Part shown: in pieces, positions 54,801 to 64,000 of the stretch
Layout of the letters: the number at the start of each line of letters is the position of its first letter
Position numbering within the stretch: the first letter of the stretch is position 1
Source of the DNA: Xiphias gladius
Taxonomy: Eukaryota > Chordata > Actinopteri > Istiophoriformes > Xiphiidae
Length of the DNA: 64,000 nucleotides
Direction of reading: 5' to 3'
Assembly: GCF_016859285.1 (NCBI RefSeq)
Contig: NC_053411.1
Location: forward strand, 1,613,501-1,677,500
Program-made: the position numbers and the translations under genes
Notes under the pieces: generated by a model
The model's database searches: none
Told to the model about the DNA's origin: nothing
Seen by the model: only the letters and a program-made list of their open reading frames with translations

Positions 54801-57113
54801 CCCCGCAGCATCACCAACACCACCCTCTGTACCAAGTGTGGTGGAGCAGGCCACATCTCCTCTGACTGCAAGTACACCAGGTGATCAACAGTTAAACAAG
54901 TCACAGAATTTAAGATGAAACCCTTATTTGGTTATGTAGTGTGTTCTAAATCTTTTTGTAACAATGTTTGGTGTTTTGCTTTGTGTAGCACATTTGCTGC
55001 ACACAGAGCAACGGGTGGCGAGCCACCTCAGTCGGCCCAGGACAAGGCTCGAATGGACAAGGAGTACCTGTCCCTCATGGCTGAGCTGGGGGAGGCTCCT
55101 GTCCCCACATCTGGTGGTGGACACTCCAGCACGCAGGGAGGAGCGCCTCGGGCCTCAGGCCCTACCAATAACCAGCCACCACCGGTTCGTTGGTGAAACA
55201 CATGATTCCATACTTTTGTGTGACCAGAAAAGTTTCTAAAGTGACTGATTGTTGTTTGTGTACAGCAGAACCGGCCTCCTTGGATGAGCTCTGGCCCAAA
55301 TGAGAACAGGAACTTCCACGGCATGCATGGAGGGCCTGGTGGCCATGGAGGACCCCACAACTTCCCTCCCCCCATGCCCAACATGGGAGGGCCCCCTCTG
55401 CCCCCCAACCCCAACGGCCTGCCTCCCCCCTGGATGCAGCCCCCTCCTCCCCCCATGGGCCAGGGTCCAGGACCTCATGGCCACCCTATGGGTAAGAGCT
55501 GACATTTTTGGTGTAGGAAATTTAAACAAATTTTAGAGAGCTGTCAGACACTGCAAAATTATTGTAAAAGTAGGAGGAGGAAATAGAATTTACTCCGAGA
55601 AGTTATGTTACTGAGACATCACTGTTCCCCCAAGTCCTGGCAAAGTCTTTAAATGCCACAAAGAAGAAGAACCTTTTAATGAAAACTGACATGACACGTT
55701 GCACGAACTCCCTGTAAATCCATTGTACATTTATTTACAAGCTCCTCAATTTGGCATGATAAATGATAATAAAGTTCAAACTGGCAACAAAATAAGCTTG
55801 CCCATGTGTTGTGGACCAAGGAAAATAAGATGTCACACCATAACATAACTGTAGAGGAGGATTTTTGATTTAGGGTTTTTTTTCTTGTAGGTCTGCTGCC
55901 ACCTCCAATGGGTATGATGCCACCTCCACCTCCTCCCCCCAGCAACCAGCCGCCCCCTCCTCCTTCTGGTCCCCTGCCACCATGGCAACAGCAGGCTCCA
56001 CCCCCCCCTCCAACCAGTAGCATGGCAACCAGTACACCGCTACCCTGGCAACAAAGTAGGAACACACAAAAGCTGTATACAAAACCATTCATTCAGTCAT
56101 TAACTAATTCACTAATTACTACACACAGTTGTGTCACATGGTGAAATGGGTTATCGACACCATTCAGGTCATTTTTTACTTTGTACATTGCATTTCAGGA
56201 TCCTGAGTCCATTATATAGGCTACAATAGTTTTCACTAGACATTGTGACAACTTTACAAAAAATGTTATTTCCTAGTGAAAAGTCAACAATTTCAGACAT
56301 GTTTGTTTTGTGTAAAGTGCTGCTGAATATTATGCACTGAAAGTTTAAGTAACCCTAATACCAAACAGTTTTACAGTCAGAAGACTAATTGGCTATTTTA
56401 GTGTTGTTTTTTTTTCTTTTAAATATAATTAACTGCAGCTCGGTCATCACAAAATTTCCTTTCTGGTCAGTGCAGGTCACCTGGATCTCCTATACCTGGC
56501 TTTGGTATCTAAAAATCATCGCTTCTTTGGTTTTGCTCACACGAAAATCCCATAGTTATTTGCTCAAATGAGATGAAATTACATACTGATTGGTGATTCT
56601 GGGCTCCTCTGATTTCAAATGGTATGATGGCCTATGTTTAGTCATAAAGTCTCTTATGGTCGTGTAGGTAGATGGTCTGACTGAAAGACAAAAAATTACA
56701 ACAAATCTTATTGACATATACACACAGTGTGAACATTTTACCGTAAAGAGTTAACCTCTATTTATCCCGCACCTCCCGCAGATACCACCACTACGTCCAG
56801 CCCTGGCACTGGCACCCTGCCTCCATGGCAGCAGCCCCAGCAGCCTGCAGCCTCCGGAGCCCAGCCCCCACCACCTATGGGTACCCCATCCATGGTGCCA
56901 CCTCCCCCTGGTGTACAGCCACCTTTGCCTCCCGGCGCCCCTCCTCCTCCCCCTCCACCACCTCCAGGCTCAACCGGCATGATGTATGCCCCCCCACCAC
57001 CCCCACCACCCATGGACCCCTCCAACTTTGTTACCATGATGGGGATGGGGGTACCAGGCATGCCGCCCTTCGGCATGCCTCCTGCTCCCCCACCTCCTCC
57101 ACCCCAGAATTAA
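45872..57113 (+). CDS. sf1: sf1, splicing factor 1 (branch-point binding protein)
   Basis: Nuclear protein that recognises the intron branch point and binds U2AF65 in early spliceosome assembly. Twelve exons: 45872-46133, 46841-46972, 48784-48859, 52055-52207, 53913-54002, 54128-54311, 54488-54603, 54773-54880, 55007-55184, 55266-55491, 55891-56055, 56782-57113; 673 residues, phases consistent. Order: long N-terminal exon ([18 protein letters not shown]), basic U2AF-ligand motif with key Trp100 (ARKKSRW), SPSP phosphorylation motif 158-161, KH/QUA2 domain about 212-335 (GPRG loop 236-239), CCHC knuckle 357-370 ([14 protein letters not shown]), then a Pro/Gly/Met-rich tail ending [14 protein letters not shown]. 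The ATG at 45872 is chosen over an upstream in-frame TTG because [10 protein letters not shown] is the family start. The exon 3 (GTCGGA) and exon 9 (GTTCGT) donors are weak by consensus. Confidence 0.97.
46134..46840. other. sf1 intron 1
   Basis: CpG-containing promoter-proximal intron rich in GTTAGC/GCTAAC phrases. Contains the hairpin 46677-46711. Confidence 0.7.
46677..46711. repeat. Perfect 12-bp inverted repeat in sf1 intron 1
   Basis: GTAGTAGCGACC (46677-46688) and its exact reverse complement (46700-46711) separated by 11 bases. Confidence 0.9.
46973..48783. other. sf1 intron 2
   Basis: 1.8 kb, AT-rich, with no recognised repeat, RNA gene or extra exon. Confidence 0.6.
49237..49649. 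mobile_element. Complete MITE, 413 bp
   Basis: Long inverted ends: left TTTATTAGGAACACCTAGCT (from 49250), right AGCTAGGTGTTCCTAATAAA (to 49639), with ACTCAGT/ACTGAGT outside. The TTTATTAGG-ACACC ends link it to the Tc1-type family whose transposase fragment is at 43655-44200. No ORF. A second, partial copy is at 30258-30440. Confidence 0.9.
49813..49863. repeat. AT-rich near-perfect inverted repeat
   Basis: TTCTTATATGAACAAAAATA faces TATTTTTTGTTCATATAAGAA with a short loop. A third piece, AAAATATTTTAATAAATA, repeats the loop region just downstream (49862-49880). Confidence 0.85.
49936..50113. mobile_element. MITE-like element, family C copy 1
   Basis: AGCTTGACCAAAAAAA at the left, then GCTTTTTTGAGCTTTCAA facing TTGAAAGCTCCCAAAAGC at the right, as inverted arms around GTCTTCCTCAGAGG / GTTGAGGAAGA. 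Related to 59555-59800. Confidence 0.65.
52352..52620. repeat. Common teleost dispersed repeat
   Basis: Contains CACTCAAAGTGCTTTACACT, ACATGTCACATTCATCCATT, CAATTTGGGGTTCAGTATCT, TTGCCCAAGGACACCTTGAC and GGTCGAACCAAGGACCTTCC. This ordered set is characteristic of a very frequent fish repeat; the element name is not asserted. Confidence 0.8.
53405..53720. repeat. Dispersed fish repeat (unnamed)
   Basis: Phrases such as ACACAATATCTCTGGAACCA, GAATTCTTCACATTTGGCAC and GTCAAAGGTCCCTGTGATCT, then AGTTTTTGGCCATAACTCAA, recur in many fish genomes. No ORF with family match. Confidence 0.6.
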
Positions 57114-58375
57114 CCCTACCACAGAAGAATCCTTCTCCCACAAGAGTTTCAACGCTGCAGCACATTGTTCACCAGATATCCAATAGACTGATATTATATA
57201 GAGCGTCCGTGGGCTCACAGAAAAAAATATAACCAGTGCTTTATTTTTTATTGATCCTTAATATTGTGAAGACATCTCCGAAACATTGAAAGGCTGTGTT
57301 AGTTCAATTTGTAAAGTAGTGTAACTTAGTTATTTTTCCTGTTTTTAAAGTTTCGATTAATACAAAGCTCCTTGTGTGCATACAAACACTGTAGCCCTTG
57401 GCCACGTGTTCTGTAGTGCTACAATACTTGGTGATGTTACTTGTTTACCAAATAAAATGCTCAAATAACCAGCTGCAAATTTAATTTGTGCTGAACAGTC
57501 TAATCGCTTGAAATGTTCAATTCAAACCTCAAAACTGAAATTTCATTGGATTTAATATATTGAACTTCAGCTTGCATGATTCATTTTAAACACCCTCTGT
57601 TTAAAATTACAAATTTATACTCCTGTCATGTTCCCGTTTGGCTTTGAGTTGAATTAAGATTAATATTTTTGTAATAACGAGATGTGACGTGTATCTTAGT
57701 TCTGTCAGAAAAACCTTTCTGTAGTACTGTCTCAGATTGTTTTCCAGAAATTTCCATGGTATTAAATCTTTTTTGTTTTTGATTTGTTGTCTGTGTCTCA
57801 GTTGTAAGACTGAGTTTGAAGAGGGGGATTTGGTGCTGCAGTTTGCTACCGTCTGACCCCCTTGCACGACTTGAATGCTGAGAATCTGATATATTGTTCT
57901 TTTACTGCATCTCTCTCCCTGCTCTGATAAGATGCTGTGTGCAGTGTTTGTGTTGCTTCTGCAAGGACAAAAGTATCAGTTTTGACCCTTGAGTTATTGG
58001 AGAAGAAAAATGTTAGTTTTACTCTGTTTCTGCAATCAGTCTGTTGTGTTATGGCTCTAGTCTGAATGAATAGCTGTTGAAATTTTGCTTGGTTTAGAAT
58101 TAAACTGATCCATTTCACCTTTTTGTTGTTTAGTGCAGACTGGTTTCTCCTTTTTATCGATGTAAGATCCTTTTTGTCACAATGCTTGCACAGTGGATTT
58201 TTTTTTTTGTTTCTTTGCCCCCCCCCCAGGCAAGACACTTTTGGCTGCCTCATTCAAGTCTGTTACATAACTGGGTTGTTGTCAAGGGTGTCCAGTGCCT
58301 CTGAACTCTCCAGGAAGCCTGCGCTTAAAGAAACATATTATTTTTAAAAACTTAATAAAAAACTTTATGTACAAT
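57114..58375 (+). other. sf1: sf1 3' UTR (probable), two poly(A) signals
   Basis: Follows the TAA at 57111-57113. AATAAA at 57451-57456 is proximal and AATAAA at 58354-58359 is distal. A strong acceptor-like sequence (T/C tract then CAG, ending 58229) precedes the distal signal, so a spliced alternative last exon is possible. No repeats recognised here. Confidence 0.6.
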
Positions 58376-58689
58376 TATGTGGGATTTCTGCTGACACTCA
58401 GCAATTTTTTTATGGTCCTTACTTTTATTATTTAATTAGTTATTTTGTAGTTACTCTTGTTATGGCAACAAAAAGCAATTAATGGTATCACTGTGAAACA
58501 TTTATTTCTGTGTTAGTTTCTCACTCTGCAGCTTTTAATGACTAAATACTTGAATCAAGTCGGCAGCCAAGTGAAGCAACAAGTAAAGTTGGAAATTGAT
58601 TTTTCGATTGTAACAACCGAAGTGTCATTTCAGCAGCTTGGGGAGAAGTTATGAGATTCAGGATGTGATGAACTGTCACAAGCTGAACT

Positions 58690-59515
58690 CCAGAGATTCT
58701 ATTTGGAGATGGGAGAAACTTCCAGAAGGACAACCATCACTGCAGAACTCCACTGATCTGGGCTTTATGGCAGAGTGGCCAGACTGAAGCCTCGCCTCAA
58801 TGAAAGACACAGGAAAGCCTGCTTGGAGTTTGCAAAAAAACCACCTAAAGGGCTCTCAGACTGTGAGAAACAAGATTCTCTGGTCTGATGATACCAAGAT
58901 TGAACTATTGGCCTCAATTCCAAACATCAGGTCTGGAGGAAACAAGGCACCCTCATCACCAGTACTAACCCAACAGTGAAGCATGATGGTGGCAACATCA
59001 TGCTGTGGCGGTGTTTTTCAGTGGCAGGGACAGGGAGACTGGGCAGGGTTGGGGGGAAAGCTGAACGGAACAAATTACAGAGAAATCCTTAATGAAAACC
59101 TGGTCCAGAGGTCTCAGGACCTCAGACTGAGCTGAAGGTTCCGCATCCAACAGGACAATCACCCTAAGCACAGAGCCAAGACAACGCTGGGAGGAACTGG
59201 CAGAAAATCTCCAAAACCAGGTGTGCAAAACTTGTTGCATCAGACCCAAGAAGACTTGAGGCTGTAATTGCTGCCAAGGGTGCTTCAGCTAAGTACTGAG
59301 TACAGTGTCTGAATATTTACGTCAATTCTATATTTCAGTTTTTTCTTTCTAATGACTTTGCAAGAGTTTCTAAACTTCTGTTTTTGCTTTGTAATTTGGG
59401 GGTATTGAGTTTAGATTGATAAGGGAAAATGAATATAAACTATTTCAGCATGAGGCTGCAACATAACAAAATATGAAAAAAGTGAAAGAGGTCTGAATAC
59501 TTTCTGAATGCAGCT
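58690..59515 (+). mobile_element. Tc1-like transposon, 5'-truncated
   Basis: + strand transposase remnants: GGAGATGGGAGAAACTTCCA, GGCTTTATGGCAGAGTGGCC, TTCTCTGGTCTGATGATACC (WSDDT, first catalytic Asp), CATGATGGTGGCAACATCAT and AGGACAATCACCCTAAGCAC (QDNHPKH, second Asp). The third acidic block is not seen because of a deletion near 59190. Ends TTTCTGAATGCAGCT, the usual family terminus. Same family as 27955-28520. Confidence 0.88.
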
Positions 59516-59554
59516 CAATTGTCATTACATCACCTACTATGGAACTTCTAACTT

Positions 59555-59800
59555 GACTAAAAAAAAAATCATACTGCCCAATTATGTTTCCCACAGCTTT
59601 CAACCACATCTCATGGTTGTCCTCAACGGATGGAGTTCAGTCAGTTGTCATTAAACCTTTATTATGTTAAAATCTTGTCCCCATTTACTGCCACGTGATG
59701 TTACTAAAGTTTTATATTTAGGTCACATGATGACAACTGAGCAAACTCCATATGCTGATGAAGACTTTGAGATAAAGTTGAAAGCTCTGCAAAAATGATT
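59555..59800. mobile_element. MITE-like element, family C copy 2
   Basis: AACTTGACTAAAAAAAA, then CACAGCTTTCAACCACATCTC and, at the right, AAGTTGAAAGCTCTGCAAAAA, with GTTGTCCTCAAC and GATGAAGAC phrases inside. Same plan as 49936-50113, but with an extra inner part. Confidence 0.6.
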
Positions 59801-60400
59801 TTTTTTTTTTTTTTTGGCTTCATCAAACCACTGTTACCAAGGTCAAGAACGAACCTACATGTTTAATAGGCTCTTTTTAAATTTGTGCTTTTCTATTTTA
59901 ACATGTTCAACCTGTCACATTTAATTAAAAGACAAATTACATGCTCAACTAGTATTTTTTTTTTCTTCATTTTGCTTCTTGTAGCTCTAAATACCTCCGA
60001 ATGTGAAGTTAGCATCAACAGTTGTACGTTTCTGCAGAATGCAGAGCTACAACGAGTTAAACAGATTTACACCAGAAATAAACTGATTTTGACATAAAAA
60101 TAAAAGCAACGATAATCAATTTCCTCCATACATTTGTTTTGCAATTTGACCAAATAATTTGGAAAAAGAAATGCGATCCTTGTGATTTGAGTATTTTTTT
60201 TTTTTTTTTAGCCATAACTAGCTATGGTTTGGACAAGAATATACACTACTCATTTATCTGCTATTTTATGATGCGAAATTAGTTACACGGATACGTGTGA
60301 CGCACTTAAAAATCGTCTATGGGCTTGTTAGCGGGCGCAAATTTGAATTTTGTTTTGAAACCGTAAACCGGAAAAGGTTATTTTATTCGGTCCATCTTGA
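59801..60400. other. Intergenic upstream of pygm
   Basis: AT-rich with T-runs. ORF 59885-60097 has no recognised similarity. Nothing else seen. Confidence 0.5.
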
Positions 60401-60416
60401 CACCGAGTACGTTACA

Positions 60417-60550
60417 TATAAATTAGGCTGGTCCGTCTCGTCTCACTGCCCGTCTGTGCTCAGCGGAAAGTCGGAAGAGGGGTGGACAGGCCGTCCGGTA
60501 AAATTCAGCTTTAACATTTAGTGAAAAGTGAGGAGAACGCCTCAGGGAGC
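60417..60550 (+). promoter_or_regulatory. pygm: pygm core promoter and 5' UTR
   Basis: A TATA box (TATAAAT at 60417-60423) places a start near 60445-60450. About 100 nt of 5' UTR then lead to the ATG at 60551 (GGAGCATGG context). A TATA-type promoter fits a tissue-restricted gene. Confidence 0.65.

Positions 60551-64000
<3,450 letters not shown>

Noticed and set aside
55028-55529. Gly-rich ORFs on the minus strand in sf1
   Set aside because: Antisense of the proline-rich sf1 exons; low-complexity artefact.

Overview
The window is vertebrate nuclear DNA, almost certainly from a ray-finned (teleost, probably percomorph) fish. The evidence is multi-exon genes with GT-AG introns, protein sequences close to vertebrate families, a tandem rbm4 pair, and an intron and intergenic load of fish-type Tc1/mariner DNA transposons, LINE fragments, MITE-like repeats and long CA/GT microsatellites. 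I see no prokaryotic features, CRISPR, tRNA or rRNA. All recognised genes lie on the + strand.

Layout. (1) 1829-23223: 27 exons of map4k2 (germinal centre kinase family MAP4K). The first exons, with the kinase N-lobe, lie upstream of the window. The middle of the kinase domain, the linker and the whole citron-homology (CNH) domain are present, and all exon phases join to 750 residues plus stop. (2) 23224-29100: 3' UTR and an intergenic region packed with dead transposons. (3) 29130-34130: first rbm4 copy. (4) 35490-41400: second rbm4 copy. Both have a non-coding first exon, one exon with two RRMs, and one exon with a CCHC zinc knuckle and low-complexity tail. (5) 41801-45510: an almost intact-length but dead Tc1 element, then more Tc1 and LINE debris. 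(6) 45872-57113: sf1 (splicing factor 1 / branch-point binding protein), 12 coding exons, 673 residues. (7) 60551-63301: the first two coding exons of pygm (muscle-type glycogen phosphorylase), which continues past the right edge.

Function and synteny. PYGM, SF1 and MAP4K2 are neighbours in human 11q13, so this is a conserved vertebrate block. The difference is that two rbm4 genes sit between map4k2 and sf1, whereas in human RBM4/RBM4B lie in the same chromosome band region but well away. The genes share no single pathway: a stress-kinase activator, two splicing/translation regulators, a core 3' splice-site recognition factor and a metabolic enzyme.

I did not find a convincing new biological system. 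The best leads are splice-level (loss of the internal donor that makes the short SF1 N-terminus in mammals, an 18-nt in-frame acceptor choice, NAGNAG acceptors, conserved 3' UTR donors in rbm4), a few unusually perfect hairpins and palindromes, a nested insertion in a LINE, and several unnamed dispersed repeat pairs. Exon boundaries were read by eye from splice consensus and reading phase; comparisons to human proteins are from memory.
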